Assembly (NCBI GenBank): GCA_913009235.1 | Contig: CAJVXS010000001.1 | Location: forward strand, 62,001 to 126,000 | DNA length: 64,000 bases | Reading direction: 5' to 3' | From: an uncultured Methylophilaceae bacterium | GTDB lineage: Bacteria > Pseudomonadota > Gammaproteobacteria > Burkholderiales > Methylophilaceae | In this document: positions 8,749-17,675 of the stretch, one piece after another | Numbering within the stretch: the first letter of the stretch is position 1 | Layout: each line of letters starts with the position of its first letter | Program-made: the position numbers and the translations under genes | Notes under the pieces: model-generated | Databases searched by the model: none | The model's input: the letters and a program-made list of their open reading frames with translations, nothing else | Told to the model about the DNA's origin: nothing

Positions 8749-8775
8749 AGACATCACACCAAAAAGAAAGCATTT

Positions 8776-9468
8776 ATGTTAACGCTACTTAAAACCGCTC
8801 CTCTGTTTGGTTTGTTATTGGTCAATGTTGCGTTTGCACAGCCAACCAACATACAGTTGGAATATGACGTCAGTCGTAATGACAGCTCTTTCGGGACAGT
8901 TAAAGATAGCTACGAGCAAGAAGGAGGTCAATATCACATTGTTTCTACAACCGAAGGTAAGGGTTTGTATGCCTTGCTAGGTAAGCGCGTGTTGATGAGT
9001 GATGGGCAAGTGACGGTGAAAGGGTTGGTGCCGGCTAAGTTTCAGTTGAAACGAGGCAGTACGGGAAAATCATTTTCTGCCATGTTTGATTGGGCGGGTA
9101 ATCAGCTCAAAATGTTGGTTAAAGGTGAAAATAGAACTGCAACCCTAGTAGCAGGCGCATTAGACTTGGCTAGCTATCCGTATCAGTTTATGTTTGCACC
9201 ACCAGCAGGGGAACAGGTGGAAATGACACTGACAACAGGTAAGAAGTTAGACAAGTATGTTTACAATATTGTGGATAATCATGCTGTGCTGGAGGTGGGT
9301 GGTGTTTCATATGAAACCATTCATTTAGCGAGTGCTGAAGTGGATGGGAAAAAGAAAAAGGAACTGTGGTTGGCAAAATCGAAACACTATATTCCTGTGA
9401 AATATTTAGTGGTTGATAAACACGGCGACAAGATTGAACAGACCCTAACAAACATGCGTATTAATTAA
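8776..9468 (+). CDS. DUF3108 domain periplasmic protein
   Basis: A 230-residue protein with a Sec signal peptide (LLVNVAFA, cleavage near residue 21). The mature part is predicted to be beta-rich and matches the DUF3108 family as I recognise it, including the C-terminal KELWLAKSKHYIPVKY and a closing DKIEQTL strand. Family function is unknown; members are secreted and often sit next to purM/purN in betaproteobacteria. It ends before a strong terminator at 9562. No catalytic residues can be assigned. Confidence 0.82.
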   Translation: MLTLLKTAPLFGLLLVNVAFAQPTNIQLEYDVSRNDSSFGTVKDSYEQEGGQYHIVSTTEGKGLYALLGKRVLMSDGQVTVKGLVPAKFQLKRGSTGKSFSAMFDWAGNQLKMLVKGENRTATLVAGALDLASYPYQFMFAPPAGEQVEMTLTTGKKLDKYVYNIVDNHAVLEVGGVSYETIHLASAEVDGKKKKELWLAKSKHYIPVKYLVVDKHGDKIEQTLTNMRIN

Positions 9469-9561
9469 TAATAATCTAAAAACCATTAAGTAATAACTAC
9501 ACTATCAGTTCATACCTTAGAGTGACTAGTGCTCAGTTATTAACCAAGTAAGCTACAATAG

Positions 9562-9603
9562 GATGGCCAGTGATAGCATTATCACTGGCCATCGTCATTT
9601 TTA
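9562..9603 (+). terminator. Strong rho-independent terminator after the DUF3108 gene
   Basis: A perfect 14-bp stem (GATGGCCAGTGATA, 9562-9575, with 9580-9593), GCAT loop, then GTCATTTTT. It lies about 95 bp past the DUF3108 stop. An alternative start of the next gene at 9570 would fall inside this hairpin, which argues for the ATG at 9639. Confidence 0.75.
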
Positions 9604-9638
9604 AAATTAATGCACTCACGATAAAGAAAATAGTCAAA

Positions 9639-10988
9639 ATGAATGAAAACTTAATTCGCCAAGCCGCTATATTGCTGACAGATATGTTGGGCTTTGAAAA
9701 GCCAGCAGACGCCATCATGAGAGCATTTTTTCGCAACAATCGCGACCTTGGTAACAAGGATAGATCGTTTATTGCAGAAAGTGCATATGGTGTCATTCGC
9801 CGTTTACGTTTTTTAAGCACGATTATTGCGACTGAAAACAATGACCCTGATGATGCGCGCAAGCTGATTGTCGCTTGGTTGTTGCGCGTGCAAGGCCGTA
9901 GCTTAAGAGATTTAGGTGATGTGCTGACTGAGCAACAAAAAGAGTGGGCCATTGCCATTAAAGCCAAGTCAACAGATGATATGCCGGTTGCTGCAAAAGC
10001 AGACGTTAGAGATTGGTTGTGGGAAAAATTGAAGAAACAATATGGCGAAGAGCAAGCACTGACGATTTGCCGTAGCATGTTTGAGCAAGCTACTTTAGAT
10101 TTGCGGGTGAACACCATTAAAGGCACGGCTGAAGAGGTGTTGGCCAAGATGATTGCCGAGAACATCAATAATGAAAATATCATCGCCGCTATGCCGCTAT
10201 CGCCAGTTGGTATTCGCATGCCAAACCGTGTGGGGATTAGTAAGCATGTGTTGTTTACTGAAGGAAAAATTGAAGTGCAAGACGAAGGTAGCCAGTTGCT
10301 TAGCTATTTAGTTGCGCCGAAGCGTGGCCAAATGGTGGCTGACCTATGTGCTGGTGCAGGTGGTAAAGCGTTGGCATTAGGTGCGTTAATGCGTAACACT
10401 GGCCGTTTATATGCTTTTGATGTAAATGAAAGACGGTTGAATAATTTAGGTAAGCGTCTTAAGCGTTCGGGTTTATCTAATCTGAATGCACAGCTGATTA
10501 ATAACGAAAATGATTTAAAACTCAAACGCCTCAACGGTAAGTTTGATCGTGTATTGGTTGATGCGCCGTGTAGTGGTTTAGGAACTTTGCGCCGCAATCC
10601 TGATTTGAAATGGCGTCAAACCGAACAAGATGTGATTGAGTTGAATGCGAAGCAAAAAAACATTTTGACACGTGCTGCTAAGCTGACCAAAACAGGTGGG
10701 CGCGTGGTGTATGCCACCTGTAGCTTGTTGGCTGAAGAAAATGAAATGATTGCTGAGCACTTTTTAGAAAAACATCCAGACTTCAGTTTGGTCCCTGCTA
10801 ATGAAATATTAGCGTTACAGAAAATCGACCTAGATACGGGTAAATACTTAAACCTGTTGCCACACTTGCATAATACTGACGGCTTTTTTGCCGCCGTGTT
10901 TGAGAGAAAAGCAGACTCTGAAAAAGAAAAAGCAGTTAAACTAAAGGCAGAGAAAGAGAAATCAAAAGCTAAAGAAGAAAAGTCATAA
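9639..10988 (+). CDS. RsmB/NOP2-type RNA (cytosine-C5) methyltransferase
   Basis: Predicted SAM-dependent m5C methyltransferase acting on rRNA, related to RsmB (C967 of 16S rRNA). From the ATG at 9639 the product has about 449 residues. The order is an N-terminal helical NusB-like region, a SAM-binding site in VADLCAGAGGKAL, then two catalytic cysteines in DAPCSGLGTLRR and VYATCSLLAEENE. The C-terminus is a Lys/Glu-rich tail (KEKEKAVKLKAEKEK style) not needed by the family. An upstream in-frame start (9570) lies in a terminator hairpin and is rejected. The exact target base is inferred; it differs from E. coli RsmB, so an RsmB paralogue is possible. Confidence 0.88.
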   Translation: MNENLIRQAAILLTDMLGFEKPADAIMRAFFRNNRDLGNKDRSFIAESAYGVIRRLRFLSTIIATENNDPDDARKLIVAWLLRVQGRSLRDLGDVLTEQQKEWAIAIKAKSTDDMPVAAKADVRDWLWEKLKKQYGEEQALTICRSMFEQATLDLRVNTIKGTAEEVLAKMIAENINNENIIAAMPLSPVGIRMPNRVGISKHVLFTEGKIEVQDEGSQLLSYLVAPKRGQMVADLCAGAGGKALALGALMRNTGRLYAFDVNERRLNNLGKRLKRSGLSNLNAQLINNENDLKLKRLNGKFDRVLVDAPCSGLGTLRRNPDLKWRQTEQDVIELNAKQKNILTRAAKLTKTGGRVVYATCSLLAEENEMIAEHFLEKHPDFSLVPANEILALQKIDLDTGKYLNLLPHLHNTDGFFAAVFERKADSEKEKAVKLKAEKEKSKAKEEKS

Positions 10989-10992
10989 ACGG

Positions 10993-11955
10993 ATGGCATT
11001 AGATCTTTCAAATACATTAGTTGTCGGTATATCAGCCACTGCACTGTTTGATCTAGGTGAGGCGGATAAGCTGTTCCGTGAACAATTGAAAGTCGATGCC
11101 GAAACGGCCGTAGTGGAATATCGCCAGTATATGCTAGCCAGAGAAAATGAGCTTCTACTTGACGGTACGGGCATGCCACTCGTGAAGGCATTGCTAGAGC
11201 TTAATCAATTTCAAGGGGATCAGAAAAGTGAGTCCCCACTAGTTGAGGTGGTTGTGATGTCAAGAAACAGCCCTGAAACAGGTGTGCGCGTTTTTAATAC
11301 CATTCGTGCGCTAGACTTGAAAATTAGTCGACATGCTTTTACGGGTGGTGAATCTGTCGCTGATTATATTGAAGCATTTGATGTCGATTTATTCTTAACG
11401 ACGAATATTGACGATGCGCAAAAAGTGATGGATGCAGGCAAGTGCGCAGTGGCCTTATTGAAAGAGCCGCCTAAAGAAGTTGAACAATTGCCTAGTGATC
11501 AAGTCCGAATTGCTTTTGATGGTGATGCTGTTCTGTTTGATGAGAGCAGTGAGTTGCTTTACAAATCTAAAGGTTTGGATGAGTTCCAGCAGAGTGAGGA
11601 TATGCAGCAACATGTGCCCATGTTAAAAGGGCCTTACGCTTCTTTTTTACAGAAGCTTGCCAAGCTGCAAAGCCGCTTGCCATTTGGTGTGGAAATGTCG
11701 CCAGTACGTTTGGCGATTGTGACCGCAAGAAGCGCCCCAGCCGAGATGCGTGTGATTAATACACTGCGACATTGGGGAGTTTATGTAAATGAAGTATTCT
11801 TTTTAGGTGGCTTGAATAAGGCCGCGATCCTAAAAGCATTTAAACCCCATATATTTTTTGATGATCAAGATTTGCATATCGACAATGCTTCTAAAGTTGT
11901 GCCAGCAGGTAAAGTCCCTTATAAAACGGATTCTCCATTGAATAAAGTAAAATAG
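10993..11955 (+). CDS. Cytosolic 5'-nucleotidase (PF06189-type)
   Basis: A 320-residue protein of the bacterial 5'-nucleotidase family related to animal cytosolic 5'-nucleotidase I, which dephosphorylates nucleoside 5'-monophosphates. Typical segments are VVGISATALFDL near the N-terminus, AFDGDAVLFDE (haloacid-dehalogenase-like aspartates), IVTARSAPAEMR (Thr/Arg motif) and HIFFDDQDLH (metal-binding acidic motif). It follows the RsmB-like gene by 4 bp, so it is probably co-transcribed. Substrate preference cannot be read from sequence. Confidence 0.87.
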   Translation: MALDLSNTLVVGISATALFDLGEADKLFREQLKVDAETAVVEYRQYMLARENELLLDGTGMPLVKALLELNQFQGDQKSESPLVEVVVMSRNSPETGVRVFNTIRALDLKISRHAFTGGESVADYIEAFDVDLFLTTNIDDAQKVMDAGKCAVALLKEPPKEVEQLPSDQVRIAFDGDAVLFDESSELLYKSKGLDEFQQSEDMQQHVPMLKGPYASFLQKLAKLQSRLPFGVEMSPVRLAIVTARSAPAEMRVINTLRHWGVYVNEVFFLGGLNKAAILKAFKPHIFFDDQDLHIDNASKVVPAGKVPYKTDSPLNKVK

Positions 11956-12001
11956 ACTCACAAATTAAGTAAACCTTAATCATGATTAAGAATGCTGACT
12001 A

Positions 12002-13231
12002 ATGAAACTCCCTAGTTTAAACGTACAAATATTACTCGGTGCCGTATTTGGTATCTTGGTCGGATTGTTATTTCAGAATGCAGGCACAGAGGGTGATATC
12101 GCTTCAGGCAGTTTATATGCCGCTGGTCTTATCGGTACACTGTTTATCGATCTATTAAAAATGATTCTGATTCCACTAGTATTTTGCAGCATCGTGGTTG
12201 GGATTGCGAATTTGCGCCAGCATAGTGAGATGCATAAAGTATGGATTACCACACTCACCTTCTTTACGTTGACTATGGGTATTGCCATGATCGTTGGTAT
12301 GGCAGCGAGTCTTTACTTTAAGCCGGGCACAGGGCTAGAAGTGAGTCTGTTCGATGGCGCGATGCAAAGCTTCCAAGCCAAGCAAATGCCATTGCCTGAG
12401 TTCTTCGCACACTTCTTACATAATCTATTTGTAAATCCATTCCATGCATTGGCAGAGAGTAAAGTGCTATCAGTCGTTATCTTTGCTTTGTTCTTAGGTA
12501 TTGCGCTGGTGATGGGTGGTGACCGCTATAAAAACATTTTAGTCCTGCTAGAAGAAGGGCTAGAAATTGCCATGCGTGTGGTGAATTGGATTATGGTGTT
12601 AGCCCCTTATGGTGTCGCTGCTTTATTGATTAAACTCGTTGCAACGCAAGATGTCGCGATGTTAGGCACACTTGCTCACTTTGTGGCTGTTGTCGCAGGG
12701 ACGTTACTCTTCCACGGTATTGTCGTGTTGCCGCTGGTTTTGTTCTTGTTCACAAGCAAGACACCTTTTTGGTTTTGGGGTGGTGCACGTCAGGCGTTAA
12801 TCACAGCGTTTGCCACAAGCTCTAGCTCTGCCACACTGCCGATTACCATGCGTTGCGCAACGAAACACTTAAATGTGAAGTCTGAGATTGCTGGTTTTGT
12901 TATTCCGCTAGGCGCGACACTCAATATGGATGGCACAGCACTCTATGAAGCCGCAGCAGCCTTGTTTGTCGCTAACCTAATTGGCGTAGAGCTGAGCTTA
13001 GCACAGCAAATGATTGTATTCTTTACAGCCATGCTGGCTTCTATAGGCGCACCAGGCATCCCAAGTGCGGGCATGGTGACCATGGTGTTGGTATTACAAT
13101 CTGTTGGCCTACCTGCTGAAGCTATTGCCATTCTTTTGCCTGTTGACCGTATGCTCGATACATTAAGAACGACGGTTAATGTAGAAGGCGATATGGCGGC
13201 AAGCTTAGTCGTTCAAAAAATCGTCTCCTAA
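12002..13231 (+). CDS. Dicarboxylate/amino acid:cation symporter (DAACS family)
   Basis: A 409-residue inner-membrane symporter related to GltP and DctA, which import glutamate, aspartate or C4-dicarboxylates with protons or sodium. Eight hydrophobic segments are visible. The family hairpin motif ATSSSSATLPITM, the NMDGTALYEA motif (cation and substrate site) and GIPSAGMV are all present. Whether the substrate is glutamate/aspartate or a dicarboxylate is not clear. For an obligate methylotroph, a multicarbon uptake system would be of nutritional interest. It is followed 15 bp later by a GNAT gene. Confidence 0.92.
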   Translation: MKLPSLNVQILLGAVFGILVGLLFQNAGTEGDIASGSLYAAGLIGTLFIDLLKMILIPLVFCSIVVGIANLRQHSEMHKVWITTLTFFTLTMGIAMIVGMAASLYFKPGTGLEVSLFDGAMQSFQAKQMPLPEFFAHFLHNLFVNPFHALAESKVLSVVIFALFLGIALVMGGDRYKNILVLLEEGLEIAMRVVNWIMVLAPYGVAALLIKLVATQDVAMLGTLAHFVAVVAGTLLFHGIVVLPLVLFLFTSKTPFWFWGGARQALITAFATSSSSATLPITMRCATKHLNVKSEIAGFVIPLGATLNMDGTALYEAAAALFVANLIGVELSLAQQMIVFFTAMLASIGAPGIPSAGMVTMVLVLQSVGLPAEAIAILLPVDRMLDTLRTTVNVEGDMAASLVVQKIVS

Positions 13232-13246
13232 GGCACATAACTTCAT

Positions 13247-13792
13247 ATGTTACATTTCTTTAAAGCAGATCTTGTTGATGCAGAAGCCATTGCAAAGCTA
13301 ATTAATACGTCATACCGTGGTGAAACCAGCCGCAAGGGATGGACAACTGAAGCTGATATTTTAGATGGCTTACGCACCATGACGGCTGAGGTGGCTAGCA
13401 TCACTAAACGAAATGATGCTTTTATGCTCATGGGTGTTGAGAATAATGAAGTGGTCGCAACAATTTGTTGTGAGCTACAGGTTATCGCCTTTAAATACAC
13501 TGTGCATTTCAGCATGATTGCTGTTAAACCTACTTTGCAAAATAAAGGTTACGGCAAGGATATCATTACCGCTGCCGAAACGATGACCAAACGTGAATGG
13601 CGTGTGGCGGGTTTCCATATGACAGTCATTTCTCATAGGACTGAACTGATTAAATTTTTTGAACGTTTGGGTTATGAGTGTACAGGCGAGTTTCAAGATT
13701 TCCCTGCGGACTCTCCGATTTTGAAACCTAAAGTCAGTGGGCTCACTTTGCAATATTTGGCGAAGTTGTCAGGGCTAGCCATTAAAAAGTAA
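13247..13792 (+). CDS. GNAT-family N-acetyltransferase
   Basis: A 181-residue protein with the layout of GCN5-related acetyltransferases: N-terminal substrate region with NTSYRGETSRKGWTTE, a central VATICCELQV strand, then the acetyl-CoA-binding strand and loop FSMIAVKPTLQNKGYGKDII (Q/RxxGxG/A form), and a C-terminal LIKFFERLGYE helix that is usual in the family. The acceptor is unknown. It lies 15 bp downstream of the symporter and may be in its operon. Its 3' end overlaps by 18 bp a relic reading frame on the other strand. Confidence 0.78.
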   Translation: MLHFFKADLVDAEAIAKLINTSYRGETSRKGWTTEADILDGLRTMTAEVASITKRNDAFMLMGVENNEVVATICCELQVIAFKYTVHFSMIAVKPTLQNKGYGKDIITAAETMTKREWRVAGFHMTVISHRTELIKFFERLGYECTGEFQDFPADSPILKPKVSGLTLQYLAKLSGLAIKK

Positions 13793-13983
13793 CTTGACCT
13801 GAAGTGAACCAGTGGCACTTTGTGTGATTTCGATAGTTTGGCTTTTGACAGTAGCTTCGGCGATCAAGGAGGTTCTAGCATCACGTTTATTGCCAATACT
13901 TTTAGTGTCAGTATCACTATTACCGCAAGCATGTAAAACAGCGCATTGCAAAAAATAAATAGTGTTAATAGTGCTTTATGCAT
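13775..13983 (-). pseudogene. Relic of a lipoprotein gene, probably an RND efflux adaptor
   Basis: Starting 14 bp after the ampD stop on the same strand, an ATG (13983) opens MHKALLTLFIF, a signal-peptide-like start. At a T6 run (13950-13955) the frame breaks. In the next frame LQCAVLHACGNSD continues, giving a complete lipoprotein signal with lipobox LHAC. It goes on through KRDARTSLIAEATVKSQT and IEITQSATGSLQV, then stops (TAG, 13775-13777) where the GNAT gene ends. One extra T would restore the frame. The ATVKSQTIEITQSATGSL stretch looks like the N-terminal beta region of membrane-fusion proteins. Only about 70 codons survive. The identification is from motif style, not alignment. Confidence 0.5.
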
Positions 13984-13997
13984 AAGGCGTATTCAGA

Positions 13998-14576
13998 TTA
14001 ATTACTCTGTTTTTCAGCAACCTTGCTCCAGTGAAAAAAAGGCCCTGGGTCTGTTTTACGACCTGGCGCAATGTCTGAATGTCCAACGACATATTGAATA
14101 GGGTAGGTGTTTTTCAGTGATTGTAATAGTGCATTAAGCACTTTGTATTGTACAGCTTCAAATTCTTCAAAGTCACACCCTTCAAGCTCTATTCCGATAG
14201 AAAAATCGTTACACCGTTCACGGTTTTTCCATTTGGAAACACCAGCATGCCAAGCGCGTTTCGCACAGGGAACAAACTGAATCAGCGCACCATCACGACG
14301 AATGAGAAAATGCGAAGAGACTTTCGCCGTATAAATATCAGCGTAATATGGATGCTCATCAGGGTTAAGTTGATTTGTGAATAGTTCTGTTATCCCATTA
14401 CCACCGTACTGTTTTGGTGGTAGGCTGATGTTGTGAATCACGACCATATCAATCGCAGCACGATTAACATCGCATTGATTAGGCCTGTCATCTTGGTTGG
14501 GCGAGGCTACTTGTGCCGCACAAGGAATGATGCCTATCGCATTGATTTCGTATAGCTGGCTATCTCTTTTTTTCAT
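13998..14576 (-). CDS. ampD: 1,6-anhydro-N-acetylmuramyl-L-alanine amidase AmpD
   Basis: AmpD removes the peptide from anhydromuropeptides during cytoplasmic cell-wall recycling and so controls the AmpR signal in bacteria that have it. About 192 residues from the ATG at 14576; a longer TTG start at 14615 is less likely. Zinc ligands are visible: His in MVVIHNISLPP, His in KRAWHAGVSKW and Asp in GRKTDPGPFF. VSSHFLIRRDG and GIELEG are also typical. A relic gene follows on the same strand, suggesting a lost operon partner. Confidence 0.95.
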   Translation of the reverse strand: MKKRDSQLYEINAIGIIPCAAQVASPNQDDRPNQCDVNRAAIDMVVIHNISLPPKQYGGNGITELFTNQLNPDEHPYYADIYTAKVSSHFLIRRDGALIQFVPCAKRAWHAGVSKWKNRERCNDFSIGIELEGCDFEEFEAVQYKVLNALLQSLKNTYPIQYVVGHSDIAPGRKTDPGPFFHWSKVAEKQSN

Positions 14577-14739
14577 ATCGCTTATTTTATGTGAGATTAA
14601 AGAATAGGTAGCCAAGCGGTATTCTTAATTAGGCATTGCTGACCAATGCTTTATTAAAAAAGTAAAGCATAACTAAATAAAAGGCTAATGATGTATCTTA
14701 AAGAGGTTACTATAACTCTATATAGATTGCTTGTTTAGA

Positions 14740-14902
14740 CTAATTTAAGTGTCTTTAGATTATCATTTCAAATACAAGGCCCATAAATAAGGGTATTGTA
14801 AATTTAAAGAGATTATTTATTGAAGTTCAGCGTACTTGAGGTAGAGTAGTCTGTTATTGATTCGTACTAATCAAAAGCCCACATAGTTTAGTGGGGTTTT
14901 TT
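14740..14902 (+). ncRNA. Candidate small RNA ending in an orphan terminator
   Basis: The 14616-14937 gap (322 bp) between divergent ampD and the RDD gene holds no convincing protein gene, yet contains a rho-independent terminator on the + strand with no + strand gene upstream of it. Just before it, CAAATAC (about 14771-14777) can pair with GTATTG (about 14793-14798) around an inner CCC/GGG stem, which suggests structure. A 5' end near 14740 is a guess. It could also be a decayed transcript end. Confidence 0.25.
14878..14902 (+). terminator. Orphan rho-independent terminator
   Basis: CCCAC (14878-14882) pairs with GTGGG (14891-14895) across an 8-nt loop and is followed by G and six T (14897-14902). 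It lies 36 bp before the RDD gene, so it would stop upstream transcription from entering it. Confidence 0.55.
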
Positions 14903-14937
14903 ATAACTATTTTGAATGAAGTCTTTGGACCAAATCG

Positions 14938-15351
14938 ATGCACTATGATGTTGGCTTACTAAAGTGCTTAGCAGCTTGCCTGTATGAGTTATTATCGCTC
15001 GTGGCTATTTGGCTGCTGTGTACAGCTATTTTTTTGGGTTTGTTTGGGCATGAAGATACGGCGCTAAAGCATCTATGTTTGCAGCTTGTCTTATGGGTGA
15101 TGACAGGTGCATATTTTATAATTTGTTGGGGGCGAACGGGGCAAACACTCGCGGCACAGGCTTGGAATATTCGGCTAGTTGATTCAGGTGGCGCAACGCT
15201 AGGCGCTTCTCAGGCGGCAATCAGATACGTGTTGGCATCGATTTCTTTATTGGTGTTTGGTCTCGGTTATTTATGGGTTTTAGTTGATAAAGAGCATTTG
15301 TTTTTGCACGATAGAATGCTAAAAACGCATTTTATTAAAGCGGATAAATAG
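14938..15351 (+). CDS. RDD family membrane protein
   Basis: A 137-residue integral membrane protein with three to four hydrophobic segments. After helix 2, GRTGQTLAAQAWNIRLVD matches the RDD-family pattern (conserved Arg and Asp), followed by the RYVLASISLLVFGLGYL helix and a C-terminal LHDRMLKTHFI, the usual RDD ending. Function is unknown; some family members have been linked to ion transport. It is convergent with lptG, 8 bp apart, and has no clear promoter. Confidence 0.85.
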   Translation: MHYDVGLLKCLAACLYELLSLVAIWLLCTAIFLGLFGHEDTALKHLCLQLVLWVMTGAYFIICWGRTGQTLAAQAWNIRLVDSGGATLGASQAAIRYVLASISLLVFGLGYLWVLVDKEHLFLHDRMLKTHFIKADK

Positions 15352-15359
15352 TAGCAGCA

Positions 15360-16448
15360 CTAACGCCGTTCAATCTTGGAAAGAAGGCTTAACCCTATGA
15401 TTAAGAAGAGTATCGTAGGTGTGATAGCGCTCAATAAAGGCGGCCAATCGTTAAGGACGCCTAGGTGAATAAAAACCCGATTCATAATTTGATAGGTGAC
15501 GCCAAATAAAATACCGATAAATATTTTTGCGCTAGTGCTAGCATTGCGTTGCTGTAAAAACCCAAATGGCAAAGCTAAAATAACCATTACAATACACGCG
15601 AGTGGATAAATTACCTTTGTCCAAAGCGCTACATCATAACGGGTGGTTTGTTGTTTGTTGTTGGCGAGATGTGTGATAAATCCATATAAGTTCCATGCAG
15701 ACATTTTTTCGGGGTCAACAAGTAAAATGTTGAGTAGCTCAGGGCGGATGCGTGAATCCCAGTTAGCCTTGCTAAAGAACTTTGTTTCAGCATGTTTTTG
15801 GCCTCCTTGGTCAGCTTCGATAATGGTTGTTTGTGTGACATCGGTTAGTTTCCAGCGGCCATCTAGGTGGCCCGCTGTATCTGCAGTGCTAATCGTTTGT
15901 AGGTTGAAGTTTTCATCAAATTCATAAATGTTAACATTTAATAATGTGGCATTTGGTAAAACGGTTCTGACATTAATAAAGCTTTTGTTGTCTTTAACCC
16001 ATAGGCCAGATTTAAAGTTTTGCGCTATGACACCTTCTGTTGATTGAACTCGCAAGCGTTGCGCTGCTTTTTCAGTGACGGGCATGATGAATTCGCCGAC
16101 TACAACAGTGGTGATGGTCAGTAGCAAACCAACTTTAATCAGCGTTAAGCCTAACGATGTGATTGATAAGCCACTGACGCGCATGATCGTGAGTTCAGAG
16201 CCACGCCCTAATGCCCCCAAGCTAATCATCATCCCGATTAAAACTGCGACGGGGGCGACATCATAAATATGCCCTGGAATTCTGAGAAGTACGAAAGTCA
16301 GTATATTGCTTAGATTGTAAGTGCCTACACCAAGGCTGTCGAGTTCCTCAATTAAATCAAAGAACGAAAACATTGCAAGCAAGCCCAGCGCGACCGTTAG
16401 TATACTGAGTGTGGTTTCTTTCCATAAGTAGTGGTTAAGAGTTCGCAT
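15360..16448 (-). CDS. lptG: LPS export ABC transporter permease LptG
   Basis: LptG and LptF form the transmembrane part of the LptB2FG extractor, which pulls lipopolysaccharide out of the inner membrane and feeds it to the LptC/A/D bridge. The 362-residue protein has the YjgP/YjgQ layout: helices near residues 12-32, 55-80 and 100-120, a periplasmic beta-jellyroll in the middle, and three C-terminal helices. It begins 6 bp after the lptF stop, so the two are co-transcribed. Confidence 0.95.
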   Translation of the reverse strand: MRTLNHYLWKETTLSILTVALGLLAMFSFFDLIEELDSLGVGTYNLSNILTFVLLRIPGHIYDVAPVAVLIGMMISLGALGRGSELTIMRVSGLSITSLGLTLIKVGLLLTITTVVVGEFIMPVTEKAAQRLRVQSTEGVIAQNFKSGLWVKDNKSFINVRTVLPNATLLNVNIYEFDENFNLQTISTADTAGHLDGRWKLTDVTQTTIIEADQGGQKHAETKFFSKANWDSRIRPELLNILLVDPEKMSAWNLYGFITHLANNKQQTTRYDVALWTKVIYPLACIVMVILALPFGFLQQRNASTSAKIFIGILFGVTYQIMNRVFIHLGVLNDWPPLLSAITPTILFLIIGLSLLSKIERR

Positions 16449-16454
16449 CGCTAA

Positions 16455-17594
16455 TTAGCCACCTTTTTTTATGAGCGTAGCAAAATTAGGGATTAACTTA
16501 AATCCCGATGGGATGATGGGCAATAGCTGGTTGCGACGATGGAATAAATAAACCGTTAGAAGTGCAAATGCGAAGTGTACAGGCCATAAACCCACGAAGG
16601 CAGGTATCTTGCTTTGTGTGACCCACGCTTCAAAAATATTTAAAATATTGCTGTAAATAATAAAAATAAAAATGGCAAGCATCAGGTTTAGAGAGCGGCC
16701 TGCACGCGGATCAACAAAGCTCAAAGGAACAGCTAATAATGCAAGGATAATAGCCGAGATAGGAATGGCCAGGCGCGACTGTAATTCCGCTTGCTCTTTA
16801 GGGTTAGTGCTTGCAAAGAGTTCTACTGACGGGATGGTGCCCACTTTTTCTGGCTTTTCAGCGACTTCTTTTGTTTCCAAGCGAATTGCATGGCGTTCAA
16901 ATTCTGTTGTTGATATTTCTGCCGTATTGAGTTCACCTTGATATCGACGGCCATTTTCTAGCACAATAAACAGATCTCCATTCTTAGCTGTAAATCGACT
17001 CCCTCTAGAGGCCACCATAATGCCAGTTTTTTGATGCTGTATTGATTGAATAAACACATTCTTAAAAACATTGCCGAGCTCGTTAAAACTTTCTACAAAG
17101 TAAACACGTTCAGGCTCATCAGCCCCCTTAGTGTCAGCCTCATTAAATACACCAGGACTTAATGAGGCTGATTGATCACGGGATTCAATTTCCACACGGT
17201 AATCTTCTGTTTTCTGTGTGGCCCAAGGCATGACAAAAAAGCTGAGTAAAGCAATAACAATCACGATGGGGAGTGCAAAACTCATGATTGGTCGTATCCA
17301 CTTAGTAATCCCTAAGCCAGCTGTAAACCAGATCACCATTTCAGAATCACGATACCATCGAGATAGCGTCATTAATACTGCCAAGAAGGTGGCGAGTGAC
17401 ATGATAATCGGTAGGTAGCGAACCAAACTAAAGCCAAGCATTGTCATCACGGCATCATTAGGAATCCGGCCTTTGGCCGCACTACCCACAAGAAACCCTG
17501 CACGCTGAGCGACGATGATGCCAATTAGAATCAAGAACGATGCAGTAGCTGTATAGACGAGCTCATGAGATAGTGATTTTTTAAAAATTTTCAA
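16455..17594 (-). CDS. lptF: LPS export ABC transporter permease LptF
   Basis: Partner of LptG in the LptB2FG complex. The 379-residue product has an N-terminal KSLSHELVYTATASFLILIG helix, two further helices, a large periplasmic domain and C-terminal helices including RLAIPISAIILALLAVPLSF and DPRAGRS, a typical LptF segment. The start at 17594 is a TTG codon. Divergent from pepA, 81 bp away, the standard proteobacterial arrangement. Confidence 0.95.
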   Translation of the reverse strand: MKIFKKSLSHELVYTATASFLILIGIIVAQRAGFLVGSAAKGRIPNDAVMTMLGFSLVRYLPIIMSLATFLAVLMTLSRWYRDSEMVIWFTAGLGITKWIRPIMSFALPIVIVIALLSFFVMPWATQKTEDYRVEIESRDQSASLSPGVFNEADTKGADEPERVYFVESFNELGNVFKNVFIQSIQHQKTGIMVASRGSRFTAKNGDLFIVLENGRRYQGELNTAEISTTEFERHAIRLETKEVAEKPEKVGTIPSVELFASTNPKEQAELQSRLAIPISAIILALLAVPLSFVDPRAGRSLNLMLAIFIFIIYSNILNIFEAWVTQSKIPAFVGLWPVHFAFALLTVYLFHRRNQLLPIIPSGFKLIPNFATLIKKGG

Positions 17595-17675
17595 TTTATA
17601 TATTACGCTTTGATTTCATATCAAAACACTGGATAATTAACAAAATGTTCAGATAACAAGTATAAGGTTTAACAG

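Noticed and set aside
9570-9638. Upstream start for the RsmB-like gene, adding 23 residues
   Set aside because: It begins inside a perfect terminator hairpin, and the extra residues are not like the family N-terminus. The ATG at 9639 fits.
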